Shown here: piece by piece, positions 38,701-50,700 of the stretch | How the letters are laid out: each line of letters begins with the position of its first letter | Numbering within the stretch: position 1 is the first letter of the stretch | Assembly: GCA_029204225.1 (NCBI GenBank) | Contig: CM055095.1 | Location: 15,284,049 to 15,348,048, forward strand | DNA from: Diphasiastrum complanatum | Taxonomy: Eukaryota; Streptophyta; Lycopodiopsida; Lycopodiales; Lycopodiaceae | DNA: 64,000 nucleotides | Reading direction: 5' to 3' | Translations under genes and position numbers: made by a program | The notes under the pieces: generated by a model | The model's input: the letters and a program-made list of their open reading frames with translations, nothing else | What the model was told of the DNA's origin: nothing | The model's database searches: none

Positions 38701-41700
38701 AGCACTCCACGCATACTCATGTTGCAGCTCAAACTATCCGACCTATCATTAGGAAACACACATCTCCCCCTCCTAGACGACGCCAGCGGCTACCAGAGGT
38801 CCTCCATGCTGCAGCTCGTATCACATCCTTCTATAGCATCAGCAGGGCAGGACATGATGATAGTGCTATACCTCATTCTTACCATTTAGTTGTATCTATG
38901 CGCCTACATATTTCATCGCATGTATTTCAGTTCAGAGTATTTAGATATGTTGTTTTCATTACTGCTTCGGAGACGTTTCATACGCTCCCACTGCTACCAC
39001 ATACTTGACATGTACATTTACCAGTCTTATATGCCTTTTGGCATGGAAAAAATATTAATTAAGCTTTCTTTCTTTCTTTCTCTCTCTCTCTGAAAACTGC
39101 AAAGCAGGCAGGCTATCGTGATCAACTAAAGCAAAATTTATTTGGAGTTAAACTAAGAAACTGTACAATTGTCTATGCAATTTCAAGTTTCTCTGATGTA
39201 TCTTAAAAAAAACTAAGCAGCCCAGGCTCCACATAGATATTTTAAGCTCAGGTTTTATCCATTCCTTATTGTTTTCGCATAAAGAACTCATTATGGACAG
39301 AAATTTAAATCGTAGCCCAACAAGCATCAAGTAAAAAAAAGCTACTATAGTAGCGAAGAGGAGACTGCCTACCTTCAATTTCATATTTTCAGCCACAAGC
39401 TTTTCAAACTTTGCATTGTTAACTCCATCAGTAGGTGCGTCTTTGACAACAGGAACAATGTGTGCATTGGCTACTTTAGTAAGTGATCTCTGTTTCACAA
39501 GTGAAGTATTGGCTGCATGCACTTTTGCCTGCATCTCCTGAAAACTAGCTTGTAACTTTGCTATTTCTTGTGCCTTCAACTCTTCGGCATCGTTCTGCAT
39601 ACCATGTCACAGATAGTAATATATAACTCCATGTGCTCTTGAAGTAATAACTAATGCAAAACTAGTGAAACAGGCACTTGCTTCCATCTGTTCACTCTTT
39701 AATCTCATCAAAACCATCAAAGGTAAGTTTAGATTAAACCTAGAATGTAGCAACTTTAGAGTACTTGCACCAAATGACTCAGATACTTGCACCAAAAAGA
39801 TTCACGTCTGGCATTCACTTGTGAAAAGTACGCCCAAATGAATACGAAATAAAGATACTTTTCAAATAACTCAAGGTAATCTTAAGTGAAAAATCAGTAA
39901 AAGAAGATGCATTACCCGCATTCGTTTCTCAAGCTGTAAACGCCACGTAAGCTCTTCAACCCGCTTTTCTAGTTTCGTCTTGGCTTCTTGAAGAGCACCT
40001 GTCTCCTTTGCAGCCTGGAGAGGAAAACGAAAATCATGCCAATCCTTGCTAGAACTATAGATGATCAGTCAACAACATAATCTCAAGCCATTGCAATATT
40101 GACGGAATTGAAAGTGTGGGACTGGCTCAGATTCCCTAACTAGGATACATACAGTCATGTTAAGTGTAGTACCCAAACACAACATAAAAAGTTTTCCATC
40201 CTTGACTTGATGAGTCTACCCACATAGTCTTAAGCCATCAACTCAATCCCATAGAATGGACTATAAGGTACTGCATCCCTATTTAAATATTGAAACCCAA
40301 GAACAGGTGTAGGTCACATGCACAAAGATAATGTATATAGAGTTTATAGGCTTCTCCAAAGTTGCCCAAAAACTCTTGCCTTTTATACAAGTTTATTGAA
40401 GGAAGGAAACAGCACAAGTCTTAAGAAATTTAGGTTAGCAAAAATCAAAATTGGGCTCCCAAAGATCTAAGAGTTGTCAAAACAGTAGATTTCAAGTCTT
40501 CATGTCACTTCTTAACAATGTATGGACAAAATGGATCCACTCTCTCCCCCCCCAGTTATGGACTCGGCTCATTACATTCGCCGCGTCCATTTACATTTAC
40601 AGTTACTTTACTTTATGCATAAGCAAGCCTTGGGCCCTTTTTTATTCATTAGTGACATTCAGACTATATGGTTGGCCTTTGGCCTTATTATTCATTATTA
40701 GGCCATTTGAACATATTACTGGAGAGTGGGGGCCTTCTTGGAGGGCGCACTATTATCCCTCCCAGTTGGGCCCTAGCCACTGGAAGCTTCCTTTTAGGGC
40801 TTCTTCTTGGCTATAAGTAGGGAAACTGTGTCATTTGTCATTCAGCTGATGATACTGATCTCTCTCTTTAGCTTCCTTAATCTCTCTCTTTTCTGCTTTC
40901 TAGGGTTAAGTCTTGCTTATGTGATGCTTTCATCGCTTAGTTCTAGATCAGCTGTGGCTCTATTCGTAACTTGGTATCAGAGCACTTTCCTGAGCAATTG
41001 GAAAGTGTTGATTTTTGCTTTTCGCTTTATTTTCAGATTGAATGGGTTTTCGAATTTCTTGTTGTGCTTTTATTACAGGTTGCAGGATCTTCTATTGAGG
41101 AGACTGCCATCTCTCCATTTCTGGCGCCTATCTCCTCCAGCCATCTCTCCTTGCTACCATAGTTCTCTTTTGTGGTGTGTAAGAAAGGGATAATCCATGC
41201 CATCATCTCCTTCTCCTATCTCTCTATTTGTCATCTCCGGATCTCCATCGCTGCCATCTCAATAGAGTGCTCCATCGCTGCCTTCTCAGCGCTCTCCATC
41301 GCACTACTCTCCTCCACCTCCGGCGCTACCATATCTCCAGCGCCCACGCTCTCTTCCTATCAGAGCTGCCCCTCCGATCCTCTGTTAGCCCCTGATCGCC
41401 CCCCTCTGATCTGATCAGATCAGTCCACCCACAGCCCTACCCCGCTCTATCCGCCCCTGCTTCCGCCTGCCGGCCGGCGCCCTCTCGCTGCCTCCACCTA
41501 CGTACCCACGTCGGCCTGTCTCCTGGCACCCGTCGCCTGCCTCCTCTGATCATCCCTAAGATCCTCTCCCTCTGATCTCCATCCTCCTACCCCTCGGCTC
41601 CAGTGATCGTCCTCCTCCCCATTGTCGCCCGCCGACCTCCTGCTCCCCGCCTCCTGCAGCCCCTCATGTTCCGTCCGCTCTCACCTTCCCCTTGTCCCCC

Positions 41701-44700
41701 CCGTTCTAACCCTCGCGCCCTCCCTCGTTCTGTCGCCCATCCACCTGCGTAGCCTGTCCGCCCATCGGCCACCTACGTAGCTCGCCTGCCGCCGCTTACC
41801 TGACCGCTGCCTGTCTGCCGCCCGTACTCCGCCCGCCCACCCGCATTCCCTGCGCGTGCCCAAACGCCCGCCCGCGCTCCCTGCCGTCATCCCGTCGCCC
41901 GCCCTACCCGCGCTTGTGCCAACGCCGGCTGTCGGCTGTCGGCCGTCTTCTGGACCGCCCGCCATCGCACGCACTCTGGAGTCTGGACCGCTGTCGTCTG
42001 GCAGCCGCCCAACCACAAAAAAAAAAAAAAAAAAAAAAAATTCCGATTTCATTGCCCATTTCGTTTTTGTTATTAGCTTTTCGTTTCCGTTGTCATGTGC
42101 TCGTCTATTAAAAAAAAAATTTACGTTCCATTTTAGCCCGTTTTTACGTTAGTTTTCTTTTTCCATAACTGGTTATTGCTCAGTTCGTCCATTTGTTTAG
42201 CACGTCTTTTCTCGCTTTCTTTCTTTCAACATGGTTGACTCACCCACCAAAAGTGAGACCCCTCACGAGCCCTTAGCCAAACAATTTGCTCATATGAGTG
42301 ACTCCCTTTCTAACCTTAGCAGTCGCTTCGACCACATGATGACCGTCTTTTCCACTATGCAGTCACAAACTGCTTCTCTCCAGCCATATGGGCTTGGAAA
42401 AACCCCTATTCCACCTTCATTTGGGCCTCCATTTGGATTTCCATCCTCTTCTCCTTCGCTTGGCAGTGGGGTTCATTATGCACCAAACCCACCCCCTGGC
42501 TTCCCACGTCAGTCTGCTCCTGCGCCACATTTTCCACGTCATCCAGCTCTTGAGTCACAATCATTTGAGTCACCTGCACCATTTGAGACAGTCATAGAGC
42601 TATTTGAGATAGTCATTGAGTTACCTGAGTTAGTTCATGTCTCGCATAGTGAGTTTGAGTCACATCTACAGGTTGATATTGCAGATGCTTCACAGGTTGA
42701 TCTTACAGATACTACAAAGGTTGATGCTGATATTACAGATACTACATGCCTTAGTGCAGTTCCCGAGTGCTTTGTTACTGTAGCCTGCTTTGATACTGTT
42801 GCATCCTTTGCTACTGCTGCTGCTATTACATGCTTTGATACTGATGCTGATATTGATGATGAGTACCTTGGTGCTGCTCCTGAGTGCCATGCTACAGATA
42901 TTGTAGCCTATGTTCCTTATCGCACTGCTTTTGAGTACCATGCTACAGATGTTGTAGCCTATGCTGCTTATTACGATGAGTCTATGGTTGTTCTGCCTAC
43001 TCATTCAGTAGTAGCACTACACATGTCACATGCTTCTACATTTCATGATGGTTCCTATGTTGGGTGTCCTATCCCTCCGTTGATAGTTCCTATTCATACT
43101 GTATATGCGGATTTTCTAGATGTCCATGAGGATACCTTACAGTATTGTTGCTTTACACTCATGGGCACTATGGATCCCTTGGCATGACGACATTCTACAT
43201 TCTTGGGCATTGCACATACCTCGGGTTGAGAGTGGTTGCCGAGCTGTGCTTTTCCGATGGTATTCTTGGGCTATTCGACTAGCTTTGGATATCTCAGTTG
43301 TTGGGGTCCTGCATTTCGAGATTTTCCTATGGTCTTCTTGGGCTATTCGGCTAGCCCTGGATATTTCACTTGTTGGGGCCCTTCACTACGACATATTTCT
43401 TTGGCATTCTTGGGCTATCAGAGTACCTTGAGCGAGTTTTCTTCTCGCTTGGTTTTCTTTATGCATCTACATTAGTTGCTTATAGTTGATGTACAGTGCT
43501 TTGTAGTTGCTTATAGTTACTGTACAATGTTTTGTGGAGTTTGTGTGATACTTTTGGAGTACCTATTGTGACGACTTATGTCCTCTCCTTCAGTATTTCC
43601 ATTGGTTCATGCCTTATTTCTCCTGTATTATGAGTCTTTAGATTTATTGATTTTCGTCCTGATGATTGGTTATTAACATAGCTATTGCTTGGGGCCAACA
43701 TTGTATCAGAAGATCCAGTTGGCTGCTTTACATTTAGATGGACGTGCCGCCACGTGGTGGCGAGTTTATAAAGTTGATCCTGATCGGGAAGGGCTCCATG
43801 TATGGCATACTTTTCGTCGTGACCTCCGCCATGCTATGATTGATCCTCAGTGGCTTGACCGCCAACGTGATACATTCCGTAGTCTCACTCGGACCAGTGA
43901 TCTTGCTTCTTATACAGATCAGTTTATGGAGCTTTCTTATCTTTTCACAAATCTACAGCCCACTGAGCTTATTTCTCGTTACATTGCTGGGCTTCGTGGT
44001 GCTTTACGTTATGATGTTTCTTCCTTCCGTCCTACCACACTTGTTGAGGCGATGTCTCTTGCCAGTACTTTATAGCATAAGTACTCTGACACCCTTCCTT
44101 CCCGCTTCTCCCGACCCCGTCCTTCTGCTTCATCTTTTCTCGCTACGTTCACCCCTACACCAGCCCCTTCTGTTCCAGCTCTCTCCATTGCCCCTTCGCC
44201 TCCTCGTCCTCCGACTCCCCGACCTGCTTTTGTCCAACGTTACACGTCTGCAGAGTTCGTTGATCTTCAACAGAAGCGTCTTCGCTTTCGTTGTAAGAGT
44301 CCTGACCATCTTGCCCGTGATTGCCGCCAGCCTCTCCCTACTACTACTGCTGTTTTTTACCATGAGGGCACTACTCCAGATGATTCCAATATCTACATTC
44401 ATATTTCTGATGAGCCTGACTTATCCTCTGAGCCTTCCCCTGATTTACTTCCTGCTACTTGCCATGCTCAGCTTGCCTATGCTACTTGGACAGGGCGTCC
44501 TGGTCCTTGCTCCATTCGGTTACGTGTGCGTATTACAGGTCGTGAGTATATTGCTTTAGTTGATAGTAGCACTCATTCTTTTACTAGCAGTTATATCACT
44601 AGTCGGATCCGTGCTTCACGTGTTCCTGCTTCCCAGCCTCTCACAGTTGAGGTTGCCAGTTCTCATTCTTTTCCTAGTTCTCAGATGTTTCAGCGTTTAC

Positions 44701-47700
44701 CATACCGCATTGGAGATTTCTCTGGACAGGCAGATCTTTACATTATCCCTATGGAGCGTTATGATCTTATCCTTGGTGCTGATTGGTTTGCATCTCTTGG
44801 AGCCGTTACACTGGACTTGACACAACAGACATTGATATTTGTACATGATGCAGTTACACACTCACTTGTGGGCATTGATTCTCAGGGAGACTTCCAGTTG
44901 ATTACTGGGAAGCAGTTTATTCGCAGCCTGCCGAAGGCTCATTGTGCTGCCTTATTATGTGTTCAGTGGGCAGTACCAGTTCCTCCAGTTTCTACACCAG
45001 CAGCTGTTCCTCAGTCTGAGGTCCTTAACAGGATCCTTGAGGATTATTTACGCCATTTTGTTACTCCTTCAAGGAAGGATGCAGGTAAAAATGGAAATAA
45101 CTCTGGAGCAGTGGGAAACTCAGCATTACAAGGAGCGTCATCCTCGATAGCAGCACGTAATAAACTGACATGGAATACATCACAGGCGCGTGTGGAAGCA
45201 GGAAGCTGTAAGCGATATGTAACTGGACTAAGAACCTCCACAATGCGACAAGGCCCATAATAACGTGGTGCAAGCTTCTCAGTAGAAGCATGGCCCTGGA
45301 CAAAATGATGACGTGCAAACCGTAAGCGTAGATAAACCATATCTCCAAGCTGAAACTCAACATGGCGGCGGTGACAATCAACTGAGGTCTGATAACGCTG
45401 CTGAACATGCTGTAAATGAGAACTGGCCCGGGTAATAAGCTCTCGAGCACCTGATAGAAAAGATGCAAGTGTAACAGGTGTATCCTTAGGAGGAAGAGGA
45501 ATGCCAGGTAAAAGAGGTGCATAGCCATGAGATAATAAAAATGGAGAGACACATGTGCTGGTACTAACAGAGCTATTATAGCTATACTCTGCTAAACATA
45601 ATACAGGTCCGTCTATACCATAGTCGACGCCGCCGGCAGATTCAGTTTTTGGTCCAGTGGGATGGTCGTCCTATTGAGGAGGCCACATGGGAGCCTATTG
45701 ATGTCTTTTATCATACACCATTACTTGCGGATCAGGCTCGTGCTCTTGCTGCACTTGTTGATTCCTCTACATCAGATGTTCCTCTAGCTGTTGATGCACC
45801 AGGGCTTGCTGCTACTTGATCCGGTTATCTTTTCGGCAGTTGGGTCTTTTTTTGTGTCGGGGAGAGTTATGGACTCGGCTCATTACATTCGCCGCGTCCA
45901 TTTACATTTACAGTTACTTTACTTTATGCATAAGCAGGCCTTGGGCACTTTTTTATTCATTAGTGACATTCAGACTATATGGTTGGCCTTTGGCCTTATT
46001 ATTCATTATTAGGCCATTTGGACATATTACTGGAGAGTGGGGGCCTTCTTGGAGGGCGCACTATTATCCCTCCCAGTTGGGCCCTAGCCACTGGAGCTTC
46101 CTTTTAGGGCTTCTTCTTGGCTATAAGTAGGGAAACTGTGTCATTTGTCATTCAGCTGATGATATTGATCTCTCTCTTTAGCCTCCTTAATCTCTCTCTT
46201 TCCTGCTTTCTAGGGTTAAGTCTTGCTTATGTGATGCTTTCATAGCTTAGTTCTAGATCAGCTGTGGCTCTATTCGTAACTCCCCCCACGTCCGATTTTG
46301 GAGGTGGACGTTGTGAGGCGGGTTGCCGACAAGACCAACAAGACCGGTCAGAAGATCGTGCGTTGCCGATACTGCCTAGTCGAATTTGATGCGTCCCTGC
46401 TCGATGCACGCGCCAAAAATGGTGGCACCTTAAATGCTGCCCCTTGTGGCAGCATGTCCGTCCCCGACAGGCAGCGACTACTGGACACCTACGGGCCACG
46501 TCTCGTGGCGGGGGAGAACACCATTTCGGAGGGCGTTCTCCGGTTTTGCACCGCTCCTTATGTGGCTGACCCAGAGTTGCTGCCTGCTTGGCTGGCACGC
46601 ACGAGGAGAGGGAGTGTTTACAGATCCTCTGATCCAGAGGATCTGCTGGTTTTTAAGAATGAATTCTTTCTTACTTCTGCCTATCAGCAGAGACGCTGGG
46701 TTCTTCTTGAGATTGTCATTCTTGTTTTAAACCCAAGATCAGGCAGAAGGGAACAGATTGTCATTGTAGTATATTTTTTGTCCTGCTTGTCAGAGGACTA
46801 CTCAGGGTCGTCTCCCTTGAACGCACTTACATTCATACATAGATGCAAGCCAAGAACGTTCATTCACAGATCAGCATACAGCCCAAATGAACATTCTGTA
46901 GATTCTACGGCTATCTACTCCTAAAACGAACTGAATCAGAGCCTGCATTACTAACATTGAGCTACACTTGCATGAATTGACAAAACAAGAACCAAGAACT
47001 AATCTACAGCATGTTAGAAGTCCAAGAATCAAGAAACCAACCAGTCTTTTGATTCCTGGACATCCCAAGAACATCAAGAACTGGACTGTAAGAGATATGC
47101 AAGAACTACACCACAGATCCAGCCTATGTAGTTTACCTGAATGTTGGTTCCTACATTAATCCACAAACAAGGAAAGAAACTAATCCACTCTACGAAAGCA
47201 GCAAATCTAATCCACTCTACAGTCCACAACCACACACAAAAGGAGGGAAGGGCAAAATCATAAATGCATCACTCAAGAAACAAGCATGATCAAGGAGCTC
47301 AATGGATGCACCAAACTCGTGAAGGCTTTTCTCATTTCAGCATGGAGTTGATACAATTCACAAAAAGCTCCTCTTACAAAGAGGGAGTCTCTTAAATAAG
47401 CAAGAGAGCTCCTTAGGTGGCATCCTAGTGGAATTTCCACATTTCACAAATTACAAGTGGAATAATGCTCTCCACTAGAGGTCACCATCAAAAGGTGGCT
47501 CACTCTACTTTCTTTAAGAGGGGTCTACTTGCATTTGATACATTTGCCTAAAAATACTAGTTCCTACATGGTCATTCCATCTTCCGGGATTCACCACGAG
47601 GCTTACACAGTTCTTACTTGTCATTACTAACTAGTATTCCTCAGCTCTCATACTCGGCTCTCAGTCTTCGTTAGTCTCGTCTTCTCAGAGACCTCCTCGG

Positions 47701-50700
47701 TCTAAGGTGAGAGGTGCTCTTGAGTTACTCTGTCCGAGTATCTTGGGGATTCGTCAGAATCAGCCAACATCAATCCACCCCTAATGTGTTGCAGGACCCA
47801 CTGCAACTCATATTGGACGATGTCGCTCCGCTTTGCATTGGCATCTTCGATCGTCAATTGGAAAAGCGTAGATCCTCGTTCGCTTACATAAAACCAAGTG
47901 CTTATTGTCGCCAGTCTTTATCACAAAAACTGTTTTTCATGGATTGCCGCAGTTTAACCAGAATGTCTTATTGCTATAGGTGGTTGACATTCTCAAAATT
48001 GGAGAGCTCTCAGCAGCTTCACAACTTGCATGCTCGAGTGCTTTCCTCATGTCTCTTTCTTATCACTTGTATCTGCCATTAACGGTTTCGTCTTTGGATT
48101 CTTGGCAGATTCTAACTTCTGGGAGGTCTGTATCCTCCATTTGCTTCTGGGTGTTTCTGCACTTCTTCTCTCAGTTGAAGTTTCAGTCTCAAGGAAAACC
48201 TTTGATCTGCAGGTTGCACAAACTTTGATTATCAGTCTCAAGGGGATGGACTCATCAAAAATTGGCGGTAGGAACAGTTTTGGATGGACGGTTTGGTAAC
48301 GGTAAGGAAACATGATGAAGGCTTGGTGGTAGGGTGAAGGAACTGATAGTTCTACAGTTGCAGCCTTGGACCCTTGCAATGTCGAGCTTTGACCACCACT
48401 TGCTGGGTGAGGAGCTTGTTTTATTTGCAGGTTCACGGTTGTCTTCATCTTTCTTTTCTGCAGCTCTTTCTTTTGATCCGTTACTTTTGAATCTCTTTAG
48501 GCTTCATAGGAGGGGATCCAACTATCATTAAGTTTTTGTTCTTTCCTCCTCAGCTTCCTGGATCTTTCTCTTTATTTCTTCTAGCTGCCTTGCCTGCTTT
48601 TGTAGGTCTTTTTCGACTGAACAACCAATATAGGTGGTAGTTGGTCTCCGCAAGACACTTGCAATGATCTATCAGCTGCTTCGGTAAGACTATCAAAAAC
48701 TGGGAATTTCTCAGAAAAACAGTAAACTAATGATAAACAAACAGATGGAAGGAAGGGTGGTGGTGACAACGGTAGATGGTGTGGACGATAGACATGAGAA
48801 TGGGTGCAGAAGTATGGCAAGAGGTTGGTTGAAGAAGGAGACTGATTTTCCAATGCTTGTGTTTCCCTTTTCTGAAGGATCTTCGTCATGACTGGAATAC
48901 TTCTTCTGATTGAGTCTCTTCGGATTACCCATCTGCCTTCTTTAACCTTGTCTTTTTCATATTAGACTTGTGACCTTGGCTATCGATCTTGATGATGTTG
49001 TTGCTGGCAGTGTAACTGCTCCAGTGGATCCAAGCAGATCCACTCTCTGCCCCCCCCCCAAAATCTGTTGGTGGGAATGTTGTTGCTGGAAACTGTTCAT
49101 GCTCAGGATTGGATCGGCGTGTGGGACACGTAGTTGAAACTCGTTGAACATGCGACTGGACTAAAGATTGAACAAATTTTAACTAAATTTGTCTCGATCT
49201 TGTTGTAGTTGACTCAAAAAATAATATGGCAATGAGATGCAGGAATCAACTCTAATTTGACATGGATTTCTCATATGTCTCAAAAATCCTAAACTGCTAT
49301 ACAAGGGAATCTGAAGATGGATAGATGAATGAAAATGTGTTCTGGAGATGCTCTACAGAACTCTCATGCAATAGCTATTTCTAATGCAAAAATCAATCAC
49401 ACACTAGGAATGAAGATCAACAAGGAAATAAACAAACTGTACAGAGAGTGAGAACTGTAGTGCACTTGTCTAACAAAACTTGCATTCATCAACATTGATA
49501 ATGTACCTTGACAATTGCAATATTCCATTTTTTTTGTAGAGTAATGTGACTTACTCTGACATGCCCTTGTCAAAACAAGGTAGGGTGGATGACACTTAAT
49601 CTACCATCATTGATAGCAGATGTTGTAAGATATAGCTTTAGATGTAGGTATGGATGAGGTACTTTGTCCTGAGGACCTCTCTAAACAAGAGATTCAGAAC
49701 CGAATCTCTATCTGGATTTCCGAATCCGAGAAATATTGTGTATTGGCACATTGGAAATCTTATCAGCATGTGGAAAGACAAATAGATTTGAGGTTGTAGA
49801 AGGGGGGAAAAACTGTCAATTCCATGTGGAGGTTGCTCTTGGTTGGACATTGTAACAGATGACGGAATATCGGTTTCACTTTCTTTCGACAAGAACTCAT
49901 TTCATATTGTCTTTTTTCATTATGGAGCTGGTGTATTGTGTGGTATTGTAGAAGTTTGCTAGAAACTTCTCGAGTGAGCAGCAGGTTGAGCGGGGGTGCT
50001 ATAGTGCTCGTGTTGTTGTGGTGAAGATCCTATTGTGATTCATAACTGACAATACGGGCAGGTAGGATCTTAGTTGGTTGTTTTGGACAATCTTTGAAAC
50101 TGTGTTTTCTGATACAGTCAGGACACTCAGCATGGTACTTGGTCTTGACTGGACAATCAACCATGAAGTGGCCAGTTTCACCACAGATGAAACATCTGGT
50201 GTGCAATGGCCCTTGTATAACGGCATAGCCATCTTGTATGGCTAATGGTTCTGGACTTTCTGGTGGATATTCGGAATGAGTCAAGGAATGTCGAGAATGT
50301 GATGGTTGTGCTTCATATTGTTGGACTGTATGTGCTTGGATAGGCGGATATGAAGGACAAGCATCAACAGGATGCGTAGCCCGGCAATGTGGGCACCATA
50401 TGGGTTTTCGTCTATAAGGTACTTGTGCAGGGTTTGGCTGACTAGGCATACTGCTTTGGATAGACTTCAAGGTAGCTTGAAACTCATTGGTGAGTTTCTC
50501 CATCTGTAGTTGGTGTTGCTTATTAAACAACTCCAACTGGGATTTCCAAAGCTGATCTCGGGTATCCTCGATCGGCTTCGACTCATGGAGAGGAGCACGT
50601 GGTGCTCGTCTTTCCCTGGATTCGTCAACATCTGATCCTTCGTCTTCTTCCTTGATGGCATCAGACATAGCCAATTTGAGGCTCATATATTCATCATTGG

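Larger units (their letters stand above)
34926..39092 (+). mobile_element. LINE copy 3: nearly full-length, ORF1 and ORF2
   Basis: This is the longest LINE copy. It contains ORF1 (34926-35815, coiled coil and RNA-binding region), the ORF2 endonuclease (35800-36450, with an internal deletion around 36010), reverse transcriptase (36615-37760) with the catalytic YVDD, a C-terminal domain (37770-38500) and a 3' end with ATATGCCTTTTGGCATGG and a (TTTC)n(TC)n tail at 39060-39092. Stops occur near 35980, 37180, 37327, 37505 and 37763. It lies in the myosin intron 30990-39372, opposite in strand to the gene. Confidence 0.88.
40554..46281 (+). mobile_element. Ty3/Gypsy chromodomain retrotransposon with internal inversion and deletion
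   Basis: LTRs of 418 and 417 bp (40554-40971; 45865-46281) differ at only about eight positions. The primer-binding site TGGTATCAGAGC begins at 40972 and a purine-rich CGGGGAG precedes the 3' LTR. CCCCC flanks both sides, consistent with a 5-bp target duplication. The LTRs begin AGTTAT and end GTAACT rather than TG...CA. The interior holds a long C-rich leader, gag, zinc knuckle, protease, an inverted integrase end (45065-45598) and a chromodomain (45620-45820). Reverse transcriptase, RNase H and the integrase core are deleted. The high LTR identity points to recent insertion. Confidence 0.93.

Noticed and set aside
41587-42152. Long Arg/Gly- or Pro-rich frames on both strands
   Set aside because: They come from the C-rich Gypsy leader and have no conserved features.
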